A DNA stretch of 64,000 nt from Reyranella massiliensis 521 (GCF_000312425.1 NZ_HE997181.1:4883788-4947787), one strand, 5' to 3'. Shown: positions 52,940 through 62,609, numbered from the stretch's first letter. Translations and numbers: made by a program. The notes: a model not told the origin generated them from the letters alone.

Positions 52940-53238
52940 CGATCAGGCCGCCTCGGCGAGCGCACTGCCTTCGCTGCCGCCGAGATGGCGGCATCCGCAT
53001 CGTCGGCGCGGCGATGCGGCCGTGGCGTGTCGATCGCGTGGGATGAAGCGAGGTTCGGCATTCCTGAAAAGATTGCTCAAAAAGCGCTCCACTTCCCGCT
53101 GTCGTTTGCGCCGCCATTCCGGTCATCCGATCATGCCGCAGAGTGTCCCGACGACGCCAAGTGAACACGTTGTCCACCCGGCGCTCCGGTCGCTATGCCG
53201 ATGCGAATCCCGATCTAGCGATGAAATTCGGCGCGGAC
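52940..53238. other. Intergenic region with no feature recognised
   Basis: About 300 bp separate the CoA-transferase stop and the 3' end of the broken amidohydrolase. The GC-rich stretch has no convincing ORF, no strong terminator and no RNA gene that I can see. Convergent genes flank it. Confidence 0.5.
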
Positions 53239-55126
53239 TTATCCTGGGTGCGATACCAGCGCCGCATGGCTCAGTGCCTCAATCGCGAACTCCCGCTCAG
53301 AAACTCCGGTGCCGATGGAGTTGAACGCCTTCTTCTTGGCCACAGCGCCTACCGGCAAGACACGCCCTTCCACGACTGTTCCCCATACGGCGATATCCCG
53401 GATCTTCACTGGATCCACCTTCAACGGGTTTTCCGCCAGCACCGTCATGTTGGCGAGCTTGCCCTCTTCGAGCGTACCGATCTCCTTCTCAAGTTGCAGC
53501 GAATAGGCTGCCGCAATGGTTACTCCGCGCAAGGCCTCCTCAGCCGAAACCCTCTGGTCAGGGTCGGCAACGCGGCCCGAGAAGGTGAGGCGGTTCACCG
53601 CACACCACATCAGGAACAGAGGATCGATCGGCGCCATCGGCATATCGGCATGCAACGACCATGAAATGCCAGCCCGCGAAACATCGCCCAGACGGACCAT
53701 TTCGTCGGCTCGCTCGGGCCCCAACCCGACCTTGCCGTACTGATCGGCCAGCGCTGTCACGTAGTAGGGGTTGGCGCTGACAATAGCGTCAAGCTTCTTA
53801 ATGCGAGCGACCTGATCCGGTGCGCTGACTGCGAAATGGATCAGAACCGTGCGATGGCCCGAACGCGGGTTACGCTTCAAGTTCGCCTCTAACGTGTCCA
53901 GCACGCGGTCGAGCCCCGCATCGCCATTTACATGGATGTGGATCTGATAGCCTGCGTCCCAATAGATGCGGAAGGCGCGGGTGAAAACCTCCTCGTCCAT
54001 CATCCAGGCGCCCTTATGGCCGTCCAGATAAGGTTCGCGCACCTGCATGAGCTGCGAATATATCGCCCCGTCAGCGAAAAGCTTTATCTGCTTCGATGCA
54101 AGGCTGGTCATGCCGCCATACCAGCTAGCCAATTGCTCCGTCGCGGAAACGACTTTCGCGTCATCTTTATTCGCCCCGACAATGCTTTTGCCGTCTGCGA
54201 CGAATAATCCAGCGGAAGGGCATATCGGAGCTTGCGAATACCTCGTTAACCGCATCCTGGACAGGCTTTGACAGAATTCCGCCCGGCTCACATCCTATCG
54301 TGACACCCTTGGCGTGCATGAAATCGCGGGTCAGTTCCAGACCTGCGCGGAAGCGGTCGCGATTGGCGACCATTGGCGCAACATGCGGCAAAAGCGCGAA
54401 GAAGCCCTGTTCCCAGAAACGGCCCTCCTTCAGAACAGTCTGCTCCTTGGCCGAGGCTGAAAACCCGTCAAAGACCTTGGGCGTTATGCCGGCGCGCTCC
54501 AGTGCTGCACTGTTCAGCACCATTTCATGGCAAGACCGGGCCCAGGAAATAATCGGTTGGGTCTTGCTGATGCTGTCGAGATCAGCGCCCGTTATCGGGC
54601 CAAAGAACTGCGGATGGTAGCCCCACGTCAACACCAGCTCATTGGGATCCGTCCGGGCTTTGACCGCCTCGGCGAGGCGAGTCATGAAATCCGGCTTGTT
54701 CTTGACGGCCGGAATCGCGCCTCGCGGCAGAACCCAGTCCTCAATCGACAGAATCTCCGACGACATGGTCAGCGCAGAGAGCACGGGATGGTCGTGCTGT
54801 GCGATAAAGCCTGGAACGATCACCTGATTGGCAAAGATCTCGTCGATCGTGAAAGGCTGGTCACCTAGCGCCTTCCGGACCTCATCGAATTCACCCACCG
54901 ACAGTATACGGCCATTGGCAACGGCTATAGCCTTGGCCGCCGGCCGTTTTGGGTCGAGCGTCACAATCTCGCGCGCCCGGAAAATCTTCGGTAGGGGAGC
55001 CGAGAACATGCCTCGTCCGACATCGGACAGCGATTGGGTTTGCGCGATGGCGCGCGCGAACGGAAAAGCCAGCGACGAACCGGCAACGCCAACGCTGATG
55101 AACGATCGCCTATTGATAGTCGTCAT
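53239..55126 (-). pseudogene. Tat-exported amidohydrolase (YtcJ-like), frameshifted
   Basis: Two overlapping frames on the same strand together make a protein of about 628 residues. The first (start 55126, with a strong AAGGAGGAAG ribosome binding site) encodes a twin-arginine signal (INRRSFISVGVAG) and an amidohydrolase N-domain with the metal-binding HDH in FIAQHDHPV. It runs on after SSDMPFRW with non-homologous residues and stops at 54167. The second frame resumes the family sequence with FVADGKSIVG, then HIHVNGDAGLD and DMPMAPIDPLFLMW, and ends at 53239. The shift lies near 54202-54208. This is either a recent inactivation or a sequencing error in the AT-rich step; it looks otherwise intact. 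Family members hydrolyse exo-cyclic amides. Confidence 0.75.
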
Positions 55127-55481
55127 GGCTGACTTCCTCCTTAGGCAAAGGACGCTGAACTGAATGGCACGCATATGATTGCAGAATGCACTGCGTGCCG
55201 ATTTCGCTTTGCACGCCAGTCCGGAGCCCTCGGACGGACCGCACCGATCGAGGACGTATCCTCCTCTCCCCCCGAGCCAGAGTATATGCAGAAATTCGAA
55301 TGAGACGTTGGGAGCGAGCGTTTCGGCGTAGGAGTTTCCGCCCATGGCGACCAAGATCATCGCCTGTGAGACAGCGGATGGCACCGATGCCAAGCGCTGG
55401 ACTTAATCCGCCAGCCTGTCGCGTCATCGGAAGTCAGGCGCTGATCGAGGAACGAGGAGAAAAACTCTTCCGTCCAAACGA
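55127..55481. other. Amidohydrolase leader with inverted repeat
   Basis: About 355 bp lie upstream of the Tat-amidohydrolase start and end at the argC terminator. Besides the ribosome binding site at 55127-55142 it holds a perfect 8-bp inverted repeat, GGCACGCA (55166-55173) and TGCGTGCC (55192-55199). That is a possible operator or leader hairpin. No gene is seen. Confidence 0.45.
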
Positions 55482-55511
55482 AAACGCCCGGTCCTTCGCG
55501 ACCGGGCGTTT
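55482..55511 (-). terminator. argC terminator
   Basis: AAACGCCCGGT (55482-55492) pairs perfectly with ACCGGGCGTTT (55501-55511). On the minus strand the stem is followed by a T-rich stretch, 24 bases after the argC stop. Confidence 0.8.
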
Positions 55512-55534
55512 GTCTTGTCGGATTGCCGGTAGCG

Positions 55535-56500
55535 TCAGGCCGCGACGGCGAGGCCCGTGGTTTCGTCGACGCCGGTCTTGAGGTTGATCACCTGCACGGC
55601 GGCGCCCGAGGCACCCTTGCCGAGATTGTCGAGCGACGCCACGACCAGAATGTTCTCCTCGGCGTCGTTGCCGTAAACCGCGAGCTCCATCGAGTTGGTG
55701 TCGGTCAGCCGGTCGGCGCGCAGGAAGCGATCGCGCTCCAGCCACTTGCGGTCGGCGAGCGGCCGAACGGTGACGAAGGTCTCGCCGGCATAGTGATCGG
55801 CCAGCACCTTGTGCACGTCCTTCGCCGTCGCCTTCCTGCCCACGATGTCGCGCGTGATCGGCACCATGACCAGCATGCCCTGGGCATAGTGACCGACCGA
55901 CGGCACGAACAGCGGCGCGTGCGTCAGGCCGGAATACTTCTTCATCTCCGGCACGTGCTTGTGCGCGAGCTCGACGCCGTAGATGCCGAACGGCTCGACG
56001 TCGGGCGTGCCTTCATGGACGGCGATCAGCTCCTTGCCGCCGCCGGTGTACCCCGAGACACCGAACACGGCCGGAGTCGCCTCCTTGCGGATGATGCCGG
56101 CCTCGACGAGGGGATGCATCAGTGCGATGCCGCCCGTCGAATAGCAGCCCGGGTTGCTGATCCGGTTCGAGTCCAGCAGCTTCTGGCGCTGGGTCTTGGT
56201 CATTTCGGGAAAGCCGAAGGTCCAGCCATCAGCCACGCGATGCGCCGTGCTGGCGTCGATCACGCAGGTGTCGGCATCGCCGACGGCCACCATCAGCTCC
56301 TTCACAGCCGCGTCGGGCAGGCAGAGCACGGCGATGTCCGCCGCCTTGGTGATCTCGACCCGCTTGGCCAGATCCTTGCGGTCGGCCATCGGCAGTTCGA
56401 GCAGCTCCACGTCCGGCCGGTCCTTCAGGCGCTCGTGGATCTTGAGCCCGGTCGTGCCGTGCTGGCCGTCGATGAAGATCTTGGTCTTGTTCGTGCTCAT
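55535..56500 (-). CDS. argC: N-acetyl-gamma-glutamyl-phosphate reductase ArgC
   Basis: ArgC reduces N-acetylglutamyl phosphate to the semialdehyde in arginine synthesis. The 321-residue product is the short type-2 form: FIDGQHGTTGLKIHERL in place of the usual nucleotide-binding start, the catalytic Cys in SNPGCYSTGG, and GASGAAVQVIN near the C-terminus. No other arg genes are adjacent. A strong terminator follows, and a TTGACA promoter lies about 220 bp upstream. Confidence 0.94.
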   Translation of the reverse strand: MSTNKTKIFIDGQHGTTGLKIHERLKDRPDVELLELPMADRKDLAKRVEITKAADIAVLCLPDAAVKELMVAVGDADTCVIDASTAHRVADGWTFGFPEMTKTQRQKLLDSNRISNPGCYSTGGIALMHPLVEAGIIRKEATPAVFGVSGYTGGGKELIAVHEGTPDVEPFGIYGVELAHKHVPEMKKYSGLTHAPLFVPSVGHYAQGMLVMVPITRDIVGRKATAKDVHKVLADHYAGETFVTVRPLADRKWLERDRFLRADRLTDTNSMELAVYGNDAEENILVVASLDNLGKGASGAAVQVINLKTGVDETTGLAVAA

Positions 56501-56771
56501 GCTGGGCTTCTTTCTCTCGGCTTCAGGGCCTCTGGGAACTCGGCCAACTGGAGAAGAAGGTGATGGGAAGCCGCCTGATCCTCTCCAGCGGCTTCACGAT
56601 ACGGCGCGCCTGTTACGCGCGCGCGTCTTCACGCCGCTCGGAAAAGCGGCGACGTCGCGACCGGAAAGGAGCGGACGGCTGGATCATGGTGGGCCGGATA
56701 TTTCATCGGGGAGCCCCCCTGTCAAGACGGTCGAGACCGAGTAGGTTCGATTCTTCCCATTGGAGGCAACC
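56501..56771. other. argC / ATC-hydrolase divergent regulatory region
   Basis: About 270 bp between divergent genes. It contains the putative argC promoter and a small GCCGCT / AGCGGC hairpin. The GGTTCGATTC near 56743 resembles a tRNA T-arm but no cloverleaf folds, so no tRNA is called. Confidence 0.5.
56697..56725 (-). promoter_or_regulatory. Putative argC promoter
   Basis: On the minus strand a perfect TTGACA (56725-56720) is followed after 17 bases by AATATC (56702-56697). The argC start is about 190 bp downstream, so the leader is long. Confidence 0.45.
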
Positions 56772-57266
56772 ATGAATCAGTCCCTGCGTTCCGCCCCTCA
56801 CCCCGACGGCCTGTCGATGCTCGAGAAGCGAACGATCGAGGCCGAGATCCTGAAAGAAGTCTACGAAACCCTGAAGGCGAGCCACGGGGAGGCCGTCGCC
56901 AAGAAGACCATCGAGGAATCGGTGCGCCGCTCGGCCATCGAGCAGGCCCGCCAGTTCGCCGCGGCGACGCCGGGCGGCACCTCGCTCAAGGCCTTTCAGG
57001 ATGTGATGCCGCTCTGGACCAAGGGCGGGGCCCTCGAGATCGAGGTCAAGGAACAGGGCGACAACAGTTTCACCTTCAACGTCGTACGCTGCCGCTATGC
57101 CGAGACCTACAAGGCGATGGGCCTGGGCGAGATCGGCCATCTCCTCTCCTGCAATCGCGACGGCGCCTTCTGCGAGGGCTACGATCCCAAGCTCAAACTC
57201 GAACGCACGCAGACGATCATGCAGGGCGCCAGCCACTGCAACTTCCACTACACGTACGAGAAGTAG
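56772..57266 (+). CDS. L-2-amino-thiazoline-4-carboxylate (ATC) hydrolase-family protein
   Basis: This 164-residue protein matches the ATC hydrolase family, whose founder opens the ring of L-2-amino-delta2-thiazoline-4-carboxylate to make L-cysteine. Typical segments are YAETYKAMGLGEIGHLLSCNRDGAFCEGYDPKLKL and RTQTIMQGASHCNFHY, with conserved Cys and His residues. GGAGG lies seven bases before the ATG. No S-carbamoyl-cysteine hydrolase or racemase is nearby, so the substrate may differ from ATC. The gene converges with the esterase gene at 57267 with no gap. Confidence 0.82.
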   Translation: MNQSLRSAPHPDGLSMLEKRTIEAEILKEVYETLKASHGEAVAKKTIEESVRRSAIEQARQFAAATPGGTSLKAFQDVMPLWTKGGALEIEVKEQGDNSFTFNVVRCRYAETYKAMGLGEIGHLLSCNRDGAFCEGYDPKLKLERTQTIMQGASHCNFHYTYEK

Positions 57267-58664
57267 TCAGTTCAGGAACTCGGCCACCACGATGTGGCCG
57301 TCCTTGGCGGGCCAGGTGCGGGTCGGCACGGTCTCGTTGTTGAACACCGCGACGACCGTGCGCGCAGGCGAAGCTTCGAAGGCGAGCCTGCCCATCGATG
57401 TCCCCGGCACACCATCGTTGATGCCGGGCGGCACCTTGCCGTCGAGCGTGAACTTGTCGCGGCCGACGCCGAAATAGCCGCGCGGCCGGCTCATGATCGT
57501 GACGGCGCCGGCGCCTTCATCCACTTTGACGAAGGGCTGCGGCCGGAGATGCACGACATCGCTCGAGCGCAGGAAGGGCGAACGATAGGTGTGCGTCGTC
57601 GGCTGGCCCGGCATGTGGAGCACGAACTCGTAGTAGGCATCGGAGCGGCCGATGAAGGGACCCCACACGCCGTCTTCGCCAGTGGTCTTGCGATGCAGCG
57701 CCACTGCGCTCAGACGATCGCCGGTGCGGGAATCGACCTCGAAGATCTCGACCTCGGCGCCGCTCGCGGCGACGTTGGTATAGACGCCTTCGGCGATGCC
57801 GGTGACCCTGCCGTTCAGCACCGGCCGCGGCTCCTGGGCGATGAACATGCTGCCAGGCGCCTTGCCCGTGATGTGTTCGTACATCGCCGCAAAGGCGAGT
57901 TTGTGGAACGCGACCTCGCGATGGTCGAGTCCGTCGAGGATCACGTTCTTGGCGCCGCGCAGCTCCGACGCGTCGTAGCTGACGCCGGTCGGCTTGCCGG
58001 GTGCGCCGACAAAGCGGCCGTCGGGCTGGGAGTATTTGTCGTTCTTGTCGGAGCGGATCGCCATCAGTTCGACGCCGGGGATGAGGTCGTCGGCACCGGC
58101 ATTCAGCCCCTTCAGGAACGGGAAGGCGCCGTTGAACTCGCTGCCGGGCAATATCGTGTCGGAGATCACGATGCCCTTGTTCGGCGTGCCGCAGAGCACG
58201 GCGTGGCTCACCTGCTCCGCGCCGCCACCGTTCTTCAGGAAGCTGCGGATCGCGTTGCCGCCACGCGACGAACCGACCAGCGCCACCTTGCGCCGGCGCG
58301 TGGCCTTCAGCACCTGCGCCACGAAAGCCGTCAGCTCCTTCATCTGATCCTCGGATGAAGACCGGAATGGCTGCGGCTTGGAATCGTCGCTACGTGCATT
58401 GGGATAGGCAAAGTCGATGGCGAAGAGCTGGTTGCGCTTGTAGCCGTTGGCCTCGAAGCGCCAGATATTGTTGATCCAGAGCGCGCTCGAATCGCCGTTG
58501 CCGTGCACGAACACGACCGGCGGCGGTCCGGCTTCGGCCGGCGCTTGGCGGCGCGGTGTGCCCTGCGTCTGGGCGAGCGCCACCGAAGGCAACAGCAAGC
58601 TTGCGCCGCCCAAGAATGCGCGTCGATTGGGGCCCCCAAACGAGGATCTCAGGCCCTTGCTCAT
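57267..58664 (-). CDS. Tat-exported alpha/beta hydrolase (esterase/lipase type)
   Basis: This 465-residue protein has a twin-arginine signal (PNRRAFLGGASLLLPSVALA, about residues 12-31). The alpha/beta hydrolase domain has the PVVFVHGNGDSSALW oxyanion segment and the nucleophile elbow VGSSRGGNA, and the catalytic His is probably in DGLDHREVAF. A C-terminal beta-rich domain of about 170 residues begins near EPRPVLNGRVTG, perhaps for substrate binding. The start is the ATG at 58664. It is divergent from ogt. The substrate is unknown. Confidence 0.78.
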   Translation of the reverse strand: MSKGLRSSFGGPNRRAFLGGASLLLPSVALAQTQGTPRRQAPAEAGPPPVVFVHGNGDSSALWINNIWRFEANGYKRNQLFAIDFAYPNARSDDSKPQPFRSSSEDQMKELTAFVAQVLKATRRRKVALVGSSRGGNAIRSFLKNGGGAEQVSHAVLCGTPNKGIVISDTILPGSEFNGAFPFLKGLNAGADDLIPGVELMAIRSDKNDKYSQPDGRFVGAPGKPTGVSYDASELRGAKNVILDGLDHREVAFHKLAFAAMYEHITGKAPGSMFIAQEPRPVLNGRVTGIAEGVYTNVAASGAEVEIFEVDSRTGDRLSAVALHRKTTGEDGVWGPFIGRSDAYYEFVLHMPGQPTTHTYRSPFLRSSDVVHLRPQPFVKVDEGAGAVTIMSRPRGYFGVGRDKFTLDGKVPPGINDGVPGTSMGRLAFEASPARTVVAVFNNETVPTRTWPAKDGHIVVAEFLN

Positions 58665-58725
58665 CACTCCCCCTGACATTGTCCCTATGTTGGCAAATGC
58701 TGGCGTCCGACGCTACGCTCGCGAC

Positions 58726-59190
58726 ATGTCAATTTGTTACGTCACGAGCCCCGTTGGTCGGCTGGCGATCGAGGCCGACCACGACGCCCTGACCGGCTTA
58801 CGCTGGGCGAGCGACGGCGAGCGGGCGCACGACCAGAGCATGAGCCCCGTACTGAAAGAGGCCATGCACCAGCTCGAACGTTACTTTGCCCGCAAGCTCA
58901 AACGCTTTGAGCTGCCGCTCGCTGCACGCGGTACCGACTTCCAGAAGAGCGTCTGGAAGATGATGAGCGAGATCCCCTACGGGGAGACTGCGACCTATGG
59001 CGGCATGGCGACGGCTCTAGGCTCCGGACCACGGGCGGTCGGCATGGCGTGCGGGCGCAATCCCATCCCCGTCATCGTGCCCTGTCATCGCGTCCTGGGC
59101 AGCGGTGGCAAGGAAGGCGGCTTCTCCGGCGGACAGGGCCTGCCGACCAAACGCAAATTGCTGGCACTGGAAGGCGTCGTCCTTCTGTAG
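58726..59190 (+). CDS. ogt: Methylated-DNA-[protein]-cysteine S-methyltransferase
   Basis: This 154-residue suicide enzyme repairs O6-methylguanine. The active-site motif IPVIVPCHRVLGSGG is exact, and the helix-turn-helix DNA-binding region includes IPYGETATYGGMATALGSGPRAVGMACGRNP. The usual short N-terminal domain (YVTSPVGRLAIEADHDALTGLRW) is intact. I use the ATG at 58726; the longer open frame from 58447 overlaps the divergent esterase gene. HemD begins 46 bp after its stop. Confidence 0.95.
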   Translation: MSICYVTSPVGRLAIEADHDALTGLRWASDGERAHDQSMSPVLKEAMHQLERYFARKLKRFELPLAARGTDFQKSVWKMMSEIPYGETATYGGMATALGSGPRAVGMACGRNPIPVIVPCHRVLGSGGKEGGFSGGQGLPTKRKLLALEGVVLL

Positions 59191-59236
59191 CTTCTCTGTC
59201 GTTGCGTCGACGGGAAGCCCCGGCTACGGAGACGTC

Positions 59237-61213
59237 ATGCGCGTGCTGATCACCCGGCCGGAACGCGAGGCGACAACGCTGGCGGCAGCGCTGAGCGAGC
59301 GCGGCCATGTGCCGGTGATCGCGCCACTGTTCCATCTGCAGCTCCTGCGGCCACCTGCAGATTTTTCTGCCGCCCTTGCGGCTGCCCAGGCAATCCTGCT
59401 GACCAGCGCCAATGGCGCACGCGCCCTCGCCGACGCGAGCGACCAGCGCGGACGGCCGATCCTGGCGGTCGGCGACACGACGGCCTCGACGGCCGAAGGG
59501 CTGGGCTTCAGCGCCGTCGCCTCGGCATCGGGCGATGGTCTGGCACTCGCCGAAATGGTGCGCAGAGAACTCGATCCCAAAGCGGGGCCGCTGCTGCATG
59601 TGTCCGGCGCCGATATCGCGCTCGATTTTGCCGAAGCGTTGAAGGCCGACGGCTTCGAGGTCCAGCGCTTCGCCCTCTACGAAGCGCGCGAGGAAACTAC
59701 CCTTCCCGATTCGGCTCGCGCCGCGATCGAAGGCCGCGCCCTCGATGCGGCGACCTTCTTCTCGCCGCGCGCCGCCGCCCTGTTCGTGCGGCTGGTACAG
59801 GAGGCCGGCGTGTCGAGCGCGCTCGGCAATGTTACCGCCATCGCCATCAGCCCGGCCGCGGCCGCCCCCCTGAAGACATTGCCGTTCAAGGCAGTGGTCG
59901 CGGCGACACGGCCGACCCGTCAGGCCGTTCTTGACGAAATCGACCGACTTGCCGCCACCGGCATGGAAGGACCGAGCACCATGAGCGACACACCTTCGTC
60001 CCCTGATCGCGCCGCCGCCGATCCTGCGCCGCCCATCGCGCCCACGGCTCCTCCACGCGTCGAGGTGCGCCGCGGTATCGGCGTGGCGGGTGCATTTCTC
60101 ACCGGCATCGTGTCGTCCTGCGTCGTGCTGGCCGGCGCGCTGGTGTCGTTGCCCTACTGGCCCGCCGAAATCCGCACCCTGTGGCGCGGCGAGGCTGCCG
60201 TGCCGGCACCGACGCCGGCACTGGATCTTCAGGCCGTCCGTCAGGATGCCGCTGCCGCCGCGACGGCAACGGTCACGGCCGCCCGTGCCGAAATGACGGT
60301 CAGGCTCGACGACCTGGAGAAGCGTCTGCGCGCCCTGTCGGCGACGGCAGCGGAGCGGCACGGCGCGGCTCCCGCTCCGCCATCGACGCCGGATCCCGCC
60401 ATTGCCGAGCTGCGTCGCAAGGTCGAGGCACTGGAAAGCCGCCCCACATCCGCACCAGCGGCCGATCCCGCTCCGCCGGCCCCCACCGTGGCCGCACCGA
60501 ACCCGGACCAGGAAAGGGAAATCTCGTCGCTGAAGCTCGAGATTGCCACCCTGCGCAATGCCTTGCAGTCGCTCGACCAGGCGGTGTCCGGTCAACGCGA
60601 TCAGGCCAAGGTGCTGGCCGATGCCGTCGACAAGGCGCGCAGCGAAGTGAGCGCACGCGGTGCCGGCGAACAGAAAGCCCTCGCTGCCGCCAACGCCTCG
60701 GCCGTGATCGGCATCGCGGCCCGCCTGAACGCCGCGCTCGACTCGGATCTGCCCTTCGCTGCCGACCTCAAACTGTTGGCGCCGCTGGCGCAGAACGACG
60801 CCAGGCTCGGCGAGATCGTCGCGGCCCTGCAGCCCTACGCCCAATCCGGCGTCAGCTCGCGCGCGACACTCGCGGCCACCTTTCCGGCGATGGCCAAGGC
60901 GGCCCTGGCCGACGATGTCGCCGACGATTCGTTCGGCGAACGGCTGATGGGCAAGATCCGCAATCTCGTCTCGCTGCGCCGTGTCGGCGCCGACGTTCAG
61001 GGCGACAGCGTCGAGGCCAAGCTCGCGCGCGCCGAAGCGGCTGTCGAAGCTGGCGACCTCGGCAAGGCGGTGGAATTGGTGAAATCGATGCCGCCGCAGA
61101 CCGCGCGAGCAACGGCGGGATGGCTATCGCGTGCCGAGGACTACCTCGCGGCCAAACGCGCGATCGATCAGCTCGCGGCACAGGCGGTCGCCCTTCTCGG
61201 CGCGACTCGGTAG
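59237..61213 (+). CDS. hemD: Uroporphyrinogen-III synthase fused in frame to a Mic60/mitofilin-like membrane protein
   Basis: This 658-residue open frame joins two proteins. Residues 1 to about 245 are HemD, which cyclises hydroxymethylbilane to uroporphyrinogen III. Its typical N-terminus is MRVLITRPEREATTLAAAL, and it has the segments AILLTSANGARAL and ATFFSPRAAALFV. Residues from about 249 resemble the COG4223 mitofilin-like protein of alphaproteobacteria: one membrane helix (GIGVAGAFLTGIVSSCVVLAGALVSLPYW), a Pro/Ala and coiled-coil region, and a C-terminal mitofilin signature. No stop separates them. An ATG at 59981 with GGAAGG upstream could start the second protein alone. HemY follows, 7 bp after the stop. 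Confidence 0.85.
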   Translation: MRVLITRPEREATTLAAALSERGHVPVIAPLFHLQLLRPPADFSAALAAAQAILLTSANGARALADASDQRGRPILAVGDTTASTAEGLGFSAVASASGDGLALAEMVRRELDPKAGPLLHVSGADIALDFAEALKADGFEVQRFALYEAREETTLPDSARAAIEGRALDAATFFSPRAAALFVRLVQEAGVSSALGNVTAIAISPAAAAPLKTLPFKAVVAATRPTRQAVLDEIDRLAATGMEGPSTMSDTPSSPDRAAADPAPPIAPTAPPRVEVRRGIGVAGAFLTGIVSSCVVLAGALVSLPYWPAEIRTLWRGEAAVPAPTPALDLQAVRQDAAAAATATVTAARAEMTVRLDDLEKRLRALSATAAERHGAAPAPPSTPDPAIAELRRKVEALESRPTSAPAADPAPPAPTVAAPNPDQEREISSLKLEIATLRNALQSLDQAVSGQRDQAKVLADAVDKARSEVSARGAGEQKALAAANASAVIGIAARLNAALDSDLPFAADLKLLAPLAQNDARLGEIVAALQPYAQSGVSSRATLAATFPAMAKAALADDVADDSFGERLMGKIRNLVSLRRVGADVQGDSVEAKLARAEAAVEAGDLGKAVELVKSMPPQTARATAGWLSRAEDYLAAKRAIDQLAAQAVALLGATR

Positions 61214-61220
61214 GCGGACC

Positions 61221-62609
61221 ATGACCACCCTGCGCACGCTCATCTGGTTCGTCGTTGCCGCGGTCGCCATGCTGGGCGCGGTGTGGCTAGCCGAACGCCC
61301 TGGCAACGTAACGGCCGAATGGCAGGGCTGGCGTCTCGATACCAGCGTCGGCGCCTTGCTGGTCACGGTCGTCGTGCTGATCCTGGTCAGCATCGGCGGG
61401 TGGCTGCTCTATCGCTCGATCGTCGGCGCGCCCGGCGCCTTGCTGGAAGGCTGGGGCGAAAGCCGCCGCCGCCGCGGCTATCGCGAATTGACCCAGGGCC
61501 TCGCAGCCGTCGCCGCGGGCGACGGCGCGGAAGCACAGAAGCACGCGCGCAAGGCCGAACAGCTTCTCTCGGAGCCGGCGTTGACGTTGCTGCTGTCGGC
61601 GCAGGCCGCGCAACTCACCGGCGATCGCGACGGAGCGCAGCGCGCCTTCAACGCCATGCTCGAGGACGAGCAGATGGCGTTCCTCGGCCTGCGCGGCCTG
61701 ATCGGCCAGGCACTGCGCGACGGCGACCAGTCCAAGGCGCTGGCGCTCGCCGAGCGCGCCTTCAAGCTGCGCCCGCAGACGCCGTGGGTGGTGCATTCGC
61801 TGTTCGACATGCAGGCCCAGACTGGCCATTGGCGGGAAGCGCAGGCGACGCTGGAGTCGGGCATCCGTCGCAAGGTGGTGACGCAGGACAAGGGCCGGAC
61901 GCTGAAGGCGCTGCTCGAAGTCGAGCGCAGCCGAGAAGCCGAACGCGAAGGCCGCATGACCGACGCACTCACCCTGGCGCGCGAAGCCTTCGGCCTGGCG
62001 CCGGAACGCATTGCCGCCACGCAGCGACTGGCCGAGCTGCAGATCAAGACCGGCGACAAGAAGAAGGCGATGCGCACGATCGAGCGCGGCTGGGCCGTGG
62101 CGCCGCATCCCGATCTGGTGCCGCTCTACCTCGAAGCCTCGGACGAAAGCGAAGCGCTGAGACGGATCGGCGTGGTGCGAAAGCTGGCCGACCAGAACCC
62201 GGACGATATCGAAAGTCACATTGCCTTGGCGCAGGCGTCGCTCGACGCGGGTCTGTGGGGCGAGGCGCGGCGCCAGCTCGAAATCGCCGCCGGCACCAAT
62301 CCGCCGGTGCGCGTCTGCCGCCTCATGGCCGAAGTCGAGGAGCGCGCGCAATCCGATCCGGCGAAGGTCCACGACTGGCTGGCGAAGGTCGCCGATGCAC
62401 CGGCCGACCGCAGCTGGCGCTGCACCGCGTGCGGCGCTCATCACGAAACCTGGCGGCCGGTCTGCGAGAGCTGCGGCGCCTTCGGCACCCTGCAGTGGCG
62501 CGCACCGGGTACCTATGGCCATATCCTGCCGCCGGAGGTGCAGGCTGCACCCGCACTTTCCGCTCCGGCGCCGGCTCCGGCGCCGCCACCTCCTTCTGCG
62601 GGGGCCTAG
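61221..62609 (+). CDS. hemY: HemY N-terminal domain/TPR protein
   Basis: This 462-residue membrane protein has two N-terminal helices (LIWFVVAAVAMLGAVWLA and ALLVTVVVLILVSIGGWLLY), the HemY_N domain and then tetratricopeptide repeats (about residues 100-400). It ends in a zinc-ribbon-like region with CTACGAHH and CESCGAFG, then a Pro/Ala tail. HemY-type proteins of this family act near haem synthesis genes but the biochemical role is unsettled; this is not protoporphyrinogen oxidase. The ATG at 61221 lies 7 bp after the hemD-mic60 frame. Confidence 0.85.
   Translation: MTTLRTLIWFVVAAVAMLGAVWLAERPGNVTAEWQGWRLDTSVGALLVTVVVLILVSIGGWLLYRSIVGAPGALLEGWGESRRRRGYRELTQGLAAVAAGDGAEAQKHARKAEQLLSEPALTLLLSAQAAQLTGDRDGAQRAFNAMLEDEQMAFLGLRGLIGQALRDGDQSKALALAERAFKLRPQTPWVVHSLFDMQAQTGHWREAQATLESGIRRKVVTQDKGRTLKALLEVERSREAEREGRMTDALTLAREAFGLAPERIAATQRLAELQIKTGDKKKAMRTIERGWAVAPHPDLVPLYLEASDESEALRRIGVVRKLADQNPDDIESHIALAQASLDAGLWGEARRQLEIAAGTNPPVRVCRLMAEVEERAQSDPAKVHDWLAKVADAPADRSWRCTACGAHHETWRPVCESCGAFGTLQWRAPGTYGHILPPEVQAAPALSAPAPAPAPPPPSAGA

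Noticed and set aside
56735..56765. GGTTCGATTC resembling a tRNA T-arm
   Set aside because: No acceptor, D or anticodon stems can be formed around it.
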